Assembly (NCBI GenBank): GCA_002718515.1
Contig: PBEX01000010.1
Span: forward strand, 59,854-90,433
DNA length: 30,580 nt
Source of the DNA: Phycisphaerae bacterium
GTDB lineage: Bacteria; Planctomycetota; Phycisphaerae; Phycisphaerales; SM1A02
Direction: 5' to 3'
The notes beneath the pieces were generated by a model that ran no database searches, was not told the origin of the DNA, and saw only the letters and a list, made by a program, of their open reading frames with translations. This document shows, piece by piece, positions 24,405 through 30,580 of this stretch. Position 1 is the stretch's first letter; every line of letters begins with the position of its first letter. Both the position numbers and the translations under genes were made by a program.

Positions 24405-25642
24405 TCGAGATCGTGTACAAACAATCCTGATCGCAATTTTGGCTCAAACCAAGTTGATTTTGGTGGCATGATGAGCCCTGCATCAGCAACATCAAGCAAC
24501 TGATCAATTGTTGTGTGATACATCGAAAACGCGGCAGCGGCATCTCCACTGTCAACACGTTGTTCGAGTTCTTCAGTTCCGCGGATGCCGCCAACGAAAT
24601 CGATTCGTGTATCGCTACGTGGGTCGCCAATGCCAAGCATCGGCGTAAGCACGAGCGTTTGCAAAAGTTCAACATCAAGCGATGCAACTGGGTCGCTTTG
24701 ATCAATGCGTTCAGGATTAATTGAGAGCAGATGCCATCCTGTTTCTTTGCCGAGATAAATACAGCACTGGCCTTCTTGCGACGGGCTTGGTGAATCAGTT
24801 TTAACCAGCGTGCCGACTTCTGTTAGGGATTCAAGAAAAGAGTCAGGTGTTAACCCGTTTAAGTCTTTGACGATTCTGTTGTAGGGTAAGATGTCGAGTT
24901 GAGATGAAGGGAATAGGACTGCTAGGAACCAGTTGTATTCTTCACTACCATCATGGTTCGGGTTCGCATCTTTACGTTCGCTTGCAGCCCGTGCAGCGCT
25001 TGCACTTCGGTGATGTCCATCCGCAACATACGCAACATCGATTGCTTTACATGCAGAAATCAATGCTTCTTCATCGATGACTTTCCAACCAGTGTGTGTC
25101 ACGCCATCATCCGCGACAAAGTGGAACATTGGTCTCTTAATCATCTCTTCGTTGATGATTGCATCGATGTCTTCATGCCCGCGATACGTCAAAAAGACGG
25201 GTCCAGCATTGGCGTTGAGTTCAAGTACATGCCTTGTGCGGTCATCTTCTTTGACTTGGCGTGTGTGTTCGTGCTTCTTGATCAAGTTATTGTTGTAGTC
25301 ATCGACATGACAACACGCAACTAACCCGACCTGTTGATGGTCGCCCATGCACTGTCTATATAAGTAAAGCCCAGGTTCGTCGTCTTTTTGAAGTGCGCCG
25401 TTGCTGAGCAACGCTTCATAATTCTCACGAGCTTTGGCGTAAATGGCGTCATCGTATGGCGAATGCTCGTCTGGAAAATCAACTTCAGAACGTACGACTC
25501 GCATGAAACTATCTTCATGTTTTATTGCGTGGGCCTTTGCTTCGTCTCGGTTAACAACGTCGTAGGGGACAGATGCAACCCGTGAAGCATCGCTTGGAGA
25601 TGGGAATACGGCGTGAAAAGGGCGGATGTGAATGTGTGTCAT
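24401..25642 (-). CDS. DUF1015 family protein
   Basis: 413-residue soluble protein of the DUF1015 (COG4198) family, whose biochemical function I do not know. Conserved family blocks are visible: VPYDVV (25-30), KHEHTR (123-128), YVADGHHRSASA (205-216) and the C-terminal MPPKSTWFEPKLRSGLF. The histidine/aspartate/arginine-rich blocks look like a metal or phosphate active site. Homologues are often found beside serine-synthesis genes; here it faces serC tail to tail with a 4-base overlap. A role in serine or phosphoserine metabolism is inferred from context only. The ATG at 25642 is followed directly by the family start, and the region upstream holds the pilin leader. Confidence 0.88.
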   Translation of the reverse strand: MTHIHIRPFHAVFPSPSDASRVASVPYDVVNRDEAKAHAIKHEDSFMRVVRSEVDFPDEHSPYDDAIYAKARENYEALLSNGALQKDDEPGLYLYRQCMGDHQQVGLVACCHVDDYNNNLIKKHEHTRQVKEDDRTRHVLELNANAGPVFLTYRGHEDIDAIINEEMIKRPMFHFVADDGVTHTGWKVIDEEALISACKAIDVAYVADGHHRSASAARAASERKDANPNHDGSEEYNWFLAVLFPSSQLDILPYNRIVKDLNGLTPDSFLESLTEVGTLVKTDSPSPSQEGQCCIYLGKETGWHLLSINPERIDQSDPVASLDVELLQTLVLTPMLGIGDPRSDTRIDFVGGIRGTEELEQRVDSGDAAAAFSMYHTTIDQLLDVADAGLIMPPKSTWFEPKLRSGLFVHDLD

Positions 25643-25755
25643 AGGTCTGTTATCAGTAAATCTCTGGAAATTTAGGAAAGGAATGCGGATTGTACTTCCT
25701 TGTCTATCCCGTTGAATCGATTTCAGTTCACTTCACTCATTCTATTTCCGAAGAA

Positions 25756-25876
25756 GGGTGGGCAGCAATGCTGCAAAACGTCGCCAGGAGGGCAGCGTTT
25801 CCCCCGAGGTTCAAGATCAGCGTGATCTTGAAGTCAACTACTTTGATAGTCGCACAATGCGGCAAAGCAATGGGAG
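25756..25876 (+). promoter_or_regulatory. Hairpin-rich leader of the pilin gene, possible structured RNA
   Basis: Four hairpins occur in series. (1) GCAGC/GCTGC at 25762-25774 has a 3-base loop. (2) 25776-25800 has AAACGT paired to GCGTTT (one G-T pair), one mismatch, then GCC/GGC around AGGAG. (3) 25810-25832 is a perfect 10-base-pair stem, TTCAAGATCA with TGATCTTGAA, and a GCG loop. (4) 25849-25863 is GTCGCA/TGCGGC with a CAA loop. GGG near 25756-25762 could pair with CCCCC at 25801-25805 to enclose hairpins 1 and 2. The ribosome site GGGAG (25872-25876) follows, 6 bases before the pilin ATG. I could not match it to a known riboswitch. The gene-free stretch 25643-25755 upstream shows nothing else I can name. 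Confidence 0.5.
25760..25775 (+). promoter_or_regulatory. Candidate sigma-54 (-24/-12) promoter of the pilin gene
   Basis: GGGCAGCAATGCTGCA has GG and GC separated by 10 bases (25761-25762 and 25773-25774) and matches 8 of 12 defined positions of the sigma-54 consensus, including the invariant pairs. Transcription would start near 25786, leaving a leader of about 97 bases. Major pilin genes in several bacteria use sigma-54. The same bases form a GCAGC/GCTGC hairpin, so the match may be coincidental to RNA structure. Confidence 0.35.
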
Positions 25877-25882
25877 CAACAA

Positions 25883-26299
25883 ATGAACCCAACAAACAAA
25901 CCAACTAACCCAATTCGCCGAGCATTTACGCTGATTGAAATTCTCATCGTCGTCGTCATTCTCGGCATCCTCGCGGCCATCGTCGTGCCTCAGTTTACTG
26001 ACGCAGCAGATGATGCCAATGATGCAGCAGTGCGAAGCCAACTGCAAACGCTACGAGGTCAGATTGAACTGTACTACGCTCAAAACGGCGAATATCCAGA
26101 TCTTGTCGCAGACGGCTGGACAGACATGATTGATGGTGACTACCTCATGGCTGCACCAACAAACTCCCTCCAAGATTCATCAACAGTCGCAGCTGCAGCA
26201 GCAGACGGTGTCGGCTGGGTCTGGGCTGAAAAAGCAGGCGCAAGCACAGCTATGGTGCTCACTGCAGTCGCAGCTGACGGTACAGATTTCGACGAATAA
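25883..26299 (+). CDS. Type IV pilin / GspG-like pseudopilin, probably major
   Basis: 138 residues. A 14-residue leader (MNPTNKPTNPIRRA) is followed by the prepilin methylation motif FTLIEILIVVVILGILAAIVVP; the glutamate at mature position 5 is present. The residue before the cleavage site is Ala instead of the usual Gly. The globular part is short, acidic and Ala-rich, with LYYAQNGEYPD resembling the GspG/PilE region after the N-terminal helix and no cysteine pair. Secreted through the inner membrane and assembled into a filament. GGGAG gives a good ribosome site. Its own leader and a strong terminator right after it suggest a separately controlled, abundant product, with read-through feeding the assembly genes. 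Confidence 0.92.
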   Translation: MNPTNKPTNPIRRAFTLIEILIVVVILGILAAIVVPQFTDAADDANDAAVRSQLQTLRGQIELYYAQNGEYPDLVADGWTDMIDGDYLMAAPTNSLQDSSTVAAAAADGVGWVWAEKAGASTAMVLTAVAADGTDFDE

Positions 26300-26306
26300 A
26301 CTCTCC

Positions 26307-26371
26307 CTGCCACCTCGGGCAGTTCATTCCAGCCGTGCTCATGATGGAGGTCGTGAGCACGGCTGTTCTTT
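26307..26371 (+). terminator. Terminator or attenuator after the pilin gene
   Basis: A small hairpin (CTGCC 26307-26311 with GGCAG 26318-26322) is followed by a strong one: CAGCCGTGCTCA (26330-26341) pairs perfectly with TGAGCACGGCTG (26354-26365), extendable by two further pairs into the loop, then TTCTTT (26366-26371). This fits intrinsic termination with partial read-through into the next genes, or an RNA-stabilising 3' structure. Confidence 0.72.
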
Positions 26372-26489
26372 GAGACTTGCTTGGAACAGGCGTCGTCCGA
26401 TAACGAAATTTCTATAGAGAATGCGCACTCAAATCCCAACTCAGAGTATTGAAGGTCCCTTTTTCAGTCGATGCAGTGAGGTGCTAGCC

Positions 26490-27074
26490 GTGAATAAACA
26501 CACTCATAATCAATCCAACCTGAAGCGTGGTTACACAATCATTGAACTTATTGTGACTATTGCAGTCCTCGTCATTGCATCATGGATTTTGGTTCCATAC
26601 GCAACAATGGGTGATGCTTCTGCTGGCCAATCTGCGAGTCGCATGGCAGTAAGTCACATGCTTACTGCTCAAATGGAAGCGATTGCTGAGCAGGGTTTCC
26701 GAAGGGTATATTTCTATCCAGATGGCTCGGGTTGGTGTATTGAGATTGTTGAGCAGGGCAATCTTGCAGCGCCATTTGATGCAAACACAGCAAACTTTGC
26801 AGAACTGAAAACCGAATCACAAGGCCAAGATGGTTTTGCCATCATGAACTTCACAACTGACAAACGATTTCAAGCGATATCAATTGATAACGTCTCCTTT
26901 GACGGCGGAAGTGAAAGCGTCATCTTTGATCCAGCAGGCGGAATTGTCGCAAGTGATGGTTCGCCAAGCACAGGTGGCAGCTTCACATTGCACAGTGGTG
27001 ACCACTCATGGGATATCGCACTCGCTCCACTCACTGGGAAAATTTCAGTGCAGTCAAACGGAGGAGCACCTTAA
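26490..27074 (+). CDS. Minor pseudopilin (GspH/PilE-like)
   Basis: 194 residues from GTG 26490, chosen because GAGGTG lies 6 bases upstream and because it yields a 14-residue prepilin leader ending KRG, the same length as in the preceding pilin. An in-frame ATG at 26421 would start inside the terminator region. The cleavage motif is RG^YTIIELIVTIAVLVIASW, with Glu5 of the mature protein present and Tyr in place of Phe at position 1. The remaining 160 residues form a beta-rich globular domain with FRRVYFYPDGSGWCIEI and a Ser/Gly-rich end, similar in layout to GspH or FimT-type minor pilins. It probably takes part in filament initiation. Confidence 0.85.
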   Translation: MNKHTHNQSNLKRGYTIIELIVTIAVLVIASWILVPYATMGDASAGQSASRMAVSHMLTAQMEAIAEQGFRRVYFYPDGSGWCIEIVEQGNLAAPFDANTANFAELKTESQGQDGFAIMNFTTDKRFQAISIDNVSFDGGSESVIFDPAGGIVASDGSPSTGGSFTLHSGDHSWDIALAPLTGKISVQSNGGAP

Positions 27075-27076
27075 GG

Positions 27077-28132
27077 ATGTTTGCATTTAACAAAAAGACA
27101 AAGGGTCTCATTGGGATTGCTTGCATTGACAACGGTGTCACGCTTGGTCAATGTTCATGGTCAAAAGGTGTATACACGCACCCTAAATTGATTCGTCTAG
27201 ATCGTAATCCAAGAGAGTTGACATCAGATGATTGGCGTAGTGCAATTCATGACGCAGGGTTATCAGGGTCTGATTGTGTCGTGACGCTTCCACCATCAAT
27301 GATTCATCACCAAGTATTGCGTCTTCCTGAAATGAGCGATAGTGAAATCAAAGAGGCAGCGTCGTGGGAAATGTCAGAGCGATTTGGAATTGATCGAAAC
27401 AAACTTCAATCAGAAGCGATCCGCATTGGTTCAGGCGGAGACGTTCTTGCGCTTGCAATTGAACTCGATGAACTTGAGTGCATACTTGAGCCAATCTATG
27501 CAGCAGGCCTCAGGCCTACCAAAGTAGAAGCCCAGTGCGTTTCGATCTCGCGTACATTTAGTATGCTTCATCGAAGGCAGTCTGACCAAGGCAAAGTGCG
27601 TTCGCTCTTTAACTTTGGTGTACACGATTCATCATTCATCATTCTTGATGGTGATTCAATGGTGTTCTATAAACAACTCCATCATAAACAAGCAGAGTTA
27701 CTCAGCGCAATCGAATCGCATACTGGCGTAAGCGAAGCGCAAGCAACCAGCATGCTAGAAGAAGCACGATTTGATGGCGGCGAACCAGCGATTTGTAAAG
27801 CAGTCCGCGATGCTACTCGTTCGATTCATGAAGACATCACGACGGACATCATGAAATGCTTAAGGCATTATGGAGTCACGAATCGAGGACCACTGTCCTC
27901 ATGCATGTACATCACAGGCAAGGGTGGCTGGAACCAATTCCTAGGTGAACTCCTTTCAACAGCATGCAACCAAGAAGTCTCTGTAGACATGCAAGCACCT
28001 CACATCAGCAGGCTCGGCCATGAAACACTCGCTGTGTCAGGTTGGCATGCAGTTCTAGGTGCAAGTCTCGCAACCATGAGTGGAAAGCCTGCGAGGCGTG
28101 GAGAGGATCATCAATTGAAGGAGGCAGCATGA
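27077..28132 (+). CDS. pilM: Type IV pilus assembly protein PilM
   Basis: 351-residue cytoplasmic actin-like ATPase that binds the N-terminus of PilN and links the inner-membrane alignment complex to the motor. The family pattern is clear: GLIGIACIDNGVTLGQ as the first phosphate-loop strand, then VTLPPSMIHHQVLRLPEMSDSEIKEAASWE, and the C-terminal ITGKGGWNQFLGELL. The start ATG 27077 lies 2 bases after the previous stop, with GGAGGAGCACC upstream; an open frame back to 27008 overlaps the pseudopilin gene and is not used. The stop overlaps pilN in ATGA. Confidence 0.87.
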   Translation: MFAFNKKTKGLIGIACIDNGVTLGQCSWSKGVYTHPKLIRLDRNPRELTSDDWRSAIHDAGLSGSDCVVTLPPSMIHHQVLRLPEMSDSEIKEAASWEMSERFGIDRNKLQSEAIRIGSGGDVLALAIELDELECILEPIYAAGLRPTKVEAQCVSISRTFSMLHRRQSDQGKVRSLFNFGVHDSSFIILDGDSMVFYKQLHHKQAELLSAIESHTGVSEAQATSMLEEARFDGGEPAICKAVRDATRSIHEDITTDIMKCLRHYGVTNRGPLSSCMYITGKGGWNQFLGELLSTACNQEVSVDMQAPHISRLGHETLAVSGWHAVLGASLATMSGKPARRGEDHQLKEAA

Positions 28133-28728
28133 ATTTGCTACCGAACAAATATGTAGAACGAACAAAGAGTAGAGCACGAAGCAGCCGTGTTGCTGTGCTT
28201 GTTATGCTAGTGCTTGGCACAATTGTCGCGTTTGCAACGCATTCAAGATTCGCAGTGAATAGTGCGTCAAAACGGCTGACCATTGGTCAGGCAAGAGCAA
28301 ATGCTGCAATCGAACTTGAAGTCGATGCGACATCATTAAAGCAAAACAAAGATGCGTTGAAAGCATTCATCAAACAATACAAATCGGAAGCGGTTGTTTT
28401 TGAAATGGGTCAACTCCTCTCTACGATTACTAACTTGTTACCCGAGACGATGACGCTTGAAGAGTTAGCTCTAGATGTCGTTGAGTCAAGTAATGGAAAA
28501 GGCATTAGTGGCCGGCTTGCTGGTTTCGCAAAAAGCGATGAAGTCATTGCTGAAGTCGTTACGAGTTTGCAAGACCGCGAACCATTTTCTGCAGTCCGCA
28601 TGGACTTTAGTAAGTCAAGAACTGTTCGCGAGCAACAGGCACGTGGTTTCAAAATCAGTTTCTTCATTGATTTAAATCAACAGTGGACGGTGACAAACCA
28701 GTTTGCAACAGCGGAGGACAACCGATGA
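28129..28728 (+). CDS. pilN: Type IV pilus inner-membrane protein PilN-like
   Basis: 199 residues from ATG 28129, preceded by GGAGG. It begins MNLLPNKYVERTKSR, matching the conserved short cytoplasmic INLLP-type motif by which PilN docks to PilM. One transmembrane helix follows (about 21-37), then a coiled-coil segment and a small alpha/beta periplasmic domain (about 85-195: LLSTITNLLPETMTLEELAL...). Overlaps with pilM and pilO by four bases each suggest tight coupling. Identification rests on order, topology and the N-terminal motif. Confidence 0.82.
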   Translation: MNLLPNKYVERTKSRARSSRVAVLVMLVLGTIVAFATHSRFAVNSASKRLTIGQARANAAIELEVDATSLKQNKDALKAFIKQYKSEAVVFEMGQLLSTITNLLPETMTLEELALDVVESSNGKGISGRLAGFAKSDEVIAEVVTSLQDREPFSAVRMDFSKSRTVREQQARGFKISFFIDLNQQWTVTNQFATAEDNR

Positions 28729-29285
28729 GTGCTTCAAAAGAAAAATGGATGTTATTTTCGACATTCGTTCTAGCCGTATTGTTTGTGACTTTCTTTATCT
28801 TCCCCAACTATCAAGAGGCGAATTCAGCAAATGCTGAGGCGCAGAATCTTGAAGAAAGCGTAGAGCAACTTGAAAGACGCCAAGCAGAAGTGGAAGAACT
28901 ACGCAACGAACTTATTGAGTTAGAAGCATATGTGCAAGATGAATGCAAGTTCGTTCCTGATTCGCCGGACATGTCTTCCATCATCAAATCATTATCTCTA
29001 GATATTGACGGCTACAAAGTCGTGGACCAATCTTTTACGGCAGGTGTTGCGCCTAAACAACAAAGTCATAACAACTTCATGATGCAGCCACTGGCCGTGA
29101 CGATGCAATCTGACTTCAGTTCAATTTATAACATCATTCACAATGTTGAAACAATGAATCGCTTCGTCAAAATTTCATCACTCCGGATCACCAGAAGTGA
29201 AAAAGAAGCAAGCATCGAAGCGCCTACGCTTGATGCTGCGATTGGAATACATGCAATGTATGACGCAATGGAGGAACGCCAATGA
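28725..29285 (+). CDS. pilO: Type IV pilus inner-membrane protein PilO-like
   Basis: 186 residues from ATG 28725, which overlaps the pilN stop (ATGA) and has GGAGG 7 bases upstream. A single transmembrane helix (about 9-26) is followed by a strongly heptad-like coiled coil (about 30-70, NLEESVEQLERRQAEVEEL) and a ferredoxin-like periplasmic domain. This is the standard PilO plan; PilO pairs with PilN and contacts PilP. Sequence conservation in the family is low, so the name relies on layout and position. Confidence 0.8.
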   Translation: MSASKEKWMLFSTFVLAVLFVTFFIFPNYQEANSANAEAQNLEESVEQLERRQAEVEELRNELIELEAYVQDECKFVPDSPDMSSIIKSLSLDIDGYKVVDQSFTAGVAPKQQSHNNFMMQPLAVTMQSDFSSIYNIIHNVETMNRFVKISSLRITRSEKEASIEAPTLDAAIGIHAMYDAMEERQ

Positions 29286-29803
29286 AAACGCATTTAAAGA
29301 GAATCTGGCACAGGCTCACAGCGGATAAAAGGCAGTTTGGATTGTTCTGTTCGCTGTGCTTTGTTGCACTCTTGCTTTGGGCGAGAATCATCGTCATTGA
29401 ACGACCACCAAAAACCGCAGTTGCTAACCCAGTGACAGAATCGGTCGTAGAGGAATATCAATCGTCTGATCAACGGAAGGTATATGTCTCACTCGACTCT
29501 GAAGTACTTCGAAACCCATTTCTCGTCCACCAAGCAGCATTTCCAATGACTGGGGCGATGACCAATAATATCGCACCTCAAAGCAGTGACAATGGGCAAG
29601 AAGCGTACACACACTCCCTTGAAGGTTTCGAACTAGAGGCAGTCATGGGCGAGATAGCGATGATTAACGGCAGAGTGTGTAGGGTTGGCGACGTTCTTGC
29701 AGGGGCTTCATCCTATGCACCACTGACGATTACGAGCATTGGAGGGCGTTCGGTCATCATTTCAGCCGGTAAAAACCGATATGAACTAACGATTACGCCC
29801 TGA
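29282..29803 (+). CDS. PilP/GspC-like periplasmic connector
   Basis: 173 residues. A basic N-terminus and a transmembrane helix (about 19-36) lead into a flexible linker and a small beta domain (about 115-173: LEAVMGEIAMINGRVCRVGDVL, then ITSIGGRSVIISAGKNRYEL). That domain has the repeat-like I-N-G...G-D / V...I-S layout of the PilP and GspC homology region, which binds the N-terminal domains of the secretin. PilP is usually a lipoprotein; this one has a membrane helix instead, more like GspC. ATGA overlap with pilO and a secretin gene 41 bases downstream support the connector role. Confidence 0.72.
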   Translation: MKTHLKRIWHRLTADKRQFGLFCSLCFVALLLWARIIVIERPPKTAVANPVTESVVEEYQSSDQRKVYVSLDSEVLRNPFLVHQAAFPMTGAMTNNIAPQSSDNGQEAYTHSLEGFELEAVMGEIAMINGRVCRVGDVLAGASSYAPLTITSIGGRSVIISAGKNRYELTITP

Positions 29804-29844
29804 TTGTAGGTTTTCATGAAAGGGCGTTCATTGGAGACGCCGCC

Positions 29845-30580
29845 GTGAAGACATATATCACCAAACTTACCCTCATCATCCTGTTCCTCGCTTGCGCGAT
29901 TGCAAACGGACAAGATGCAGAACCAGAATCAGCAGACATTGTCAGTGACGACTTCGGGACCTTCGACTTGGTTCTCGATGAAACAGAAGTGACGCAAGTC
30001 CTTCAGATGCTATCGATTCAATCTGAAAAGAACATCATCGCAAGCAACAGTGTCACTGGCACAGTTTCTGCGAACCTCTATGACCTAACATTCAATGAAG
30101 CGCTTGATGCGATTCTTCGCGTCAATGGGTTTGCATACATCGAAGAAGGTAACTTCGTGTATGTCTACACGCTTGAAGAGTTACAGACAATTGAAGCGGC
30201 ACGTAGAAAAACGCAAAGCAGAATTTTTGAACTCCAATATTTATCCGCAACAGATGCCGATGCATTTGTTACACCGCTTCTTAGTAGCGATGGCGAGTCT
30301 GCATTTAGGGGCGATGTGGATGCAGGATATCAACCGTCACTCACAGATGGAGGTGGAGATAGTTACGCGTGGGCGAGCAAACTCGTCGTCAACGATTACG
30401 AAGAAAATCTTGATAACATCGCAGCGCTGCTTGCGGAACTAGACACGCCGCCATCACAAGTGGTTGTCGAAGCGACCATCGTTCAAACTCGCGTCACTGA
30501 AGACAATGAGTTTGGCGTTGACTTCACAGCACTCTCAAACATTCAGATTGGCGGCATTGATGGTGGGCCGATGGCTGCTG
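29845..30580 (+). CDS. pilQ: Secretin (PilQ/GspD family), N-terminal part, cut by window end
   Basis: Open to the end of the window, 245 codons without a stop. GTG 29845, with GGAG 9 bases upstream, starts a signal peptide (VKTYITKLTLIILFLACAIANGQ). The ATG at 29816 is in another frame and stops after ten codons. Residues about 38-100 are a secretin/TonB N-terminal domain (FDLVLDETEVTQVLQMLSIQ ... FNEALDAILRVNGFAYIEEG). Residues about 125-205 are an N1-type ring domain (RIFELQYLSATDADAFVTPLL ... LLAELDTPPSQVVVEATIVQ), the usual junction before the beta-barrel. The product is the outer-membrane pore through which the pilus or pseudopilus substrate passes. The barrel is beyond the window. Confidence 0.88.
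   Translation, partial: MKTYITKLTLIILFLACAIANGQDAEPESADIVSDDFGTFDLVLDETEVTQVLQMLSIQSEKNIIASNSVTGTVSANLYDLTFNEALDAILRVNGFAYIEEGNFVYVYTLEELQTIEAARRKTQSRIFELQYLSATDADAFVTPLLSSDGESAFRGDVDAGYQPSLTDGGGDSYAWASKLVVNDYEENLDNIAALLAELDTPPSQVVVEATIVQTRVTEDNEFGVDFTALSNIQIGGIDGGPMAA

Noticed and set aside
25841..25882. Possible c-di-GMP-I (GEMM) riboswitch, because of GCAAAGC and GGGAGC before the pilin ATG
   Set aside because: The tetraloop/receptor arrangement and the conserved core of the GEMM motif are missing; only short matches remain.
25690..25908. Open frame of 72 codons across the pilin leader and pilin start
   Set aside because: It begins with TTG, has no ribosome site, overlaps the pilin start in another frame and runs through the hairpins; composition is not protein-like.
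1..30580. CRISPR arrays, tRNA/rRNA genes, transposases, integrases, attachment sites
   Set aside because: Looked for direct repeats, clover-leaf ends and recombinase motifs; none seen by eye.

Overview
The window looks like chromosome of a Gram-negative, surface-active bacterium with moderate GC, most likely a planctomycete of the Phycisphaerae type. That assignment is an inference from three things: an exosortase fused to an EpsI domain beside a giant TPR protein, pilins with an (R)R-A/G^[F/Y]T(L/I)IE leader, and metal permeases carrying DtxR-like tails. No 16S or other taxonomic marker is present. Genes are packed tightly. No tRNA, rRNA, CRISPR array or insertion sequence was seen.

Layout. 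(1) 1-3352 (+): the end of a Mn/Zn/Fe ABC importer operon, with the ATPase (5' end cut off by the window) and two permeases that each carry a C-terminal DtxR/MntR-like domain. A chagasin-type protease-inhibitor lipoprotein follows (3345-3776). (2) 3757-6878 (-): a three-gene run of threonine aldolase, transglutaminase-like protein and GT4 glycosyltransferase. (3) 6908-7438 (+) HdeD-like membrane protein, then (-) a small sigma-70-region-4-like protein, a PilZ protein and lipoyl synthase lipA. Between the small regulator and the PilZ gene is a gene-free stretch with a strong hairpin terminator and a homopyrimidine mirror repeat. (4) 9511-22060 (+): an exosortase-type exopolysaccharide operon with a Wza-like export lipoprotein, exosortase-EpsI fusion, 1701-residue TPR protein, Wzc-like chain-length/BY-kinase protein with a damaged P-loop, WecA/TagO-type lipid-carrier glycosyl-1-phosphate transferase and a Wzb-like phosphatase. 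(5) 22080-24404 (+): serA and serC, with a convergent DUF1015 gene (24401-25642, -). (6) 25883-30580 (+): a type IV pilus / type II secretion-like cluster with a pilin preceded by a structured leader and followed by a strong terminator hairpin, a second pseudopilin, PilM, PilN, PilO and PilP-like proteins, and the 5' part of a secretin that runs off the window.

How the genes fit together. The polysaccharide genes form a nearly complete Wzx/Wzy-type surface-polymer module: lipid-linked initiation, chain-length control, phosphatase, outer-membrane exit and an exosortase. No flippase, polymerase or PEP-CTERM substrate is in view. The pilus cluster and the PilZ protein (a likely c-di-GMP receptor) suggest a link between attachment, motility and matrix production, but co-regulation is not shown. 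The points most worth a second look are the altered Walker residues in the Wzc-like protein, the two metal-sensor tails on the permeases, the hairpin-rich and possibly sigma-54-driven leader of the pilin gene, and the mirror repeat at 7916-7944.
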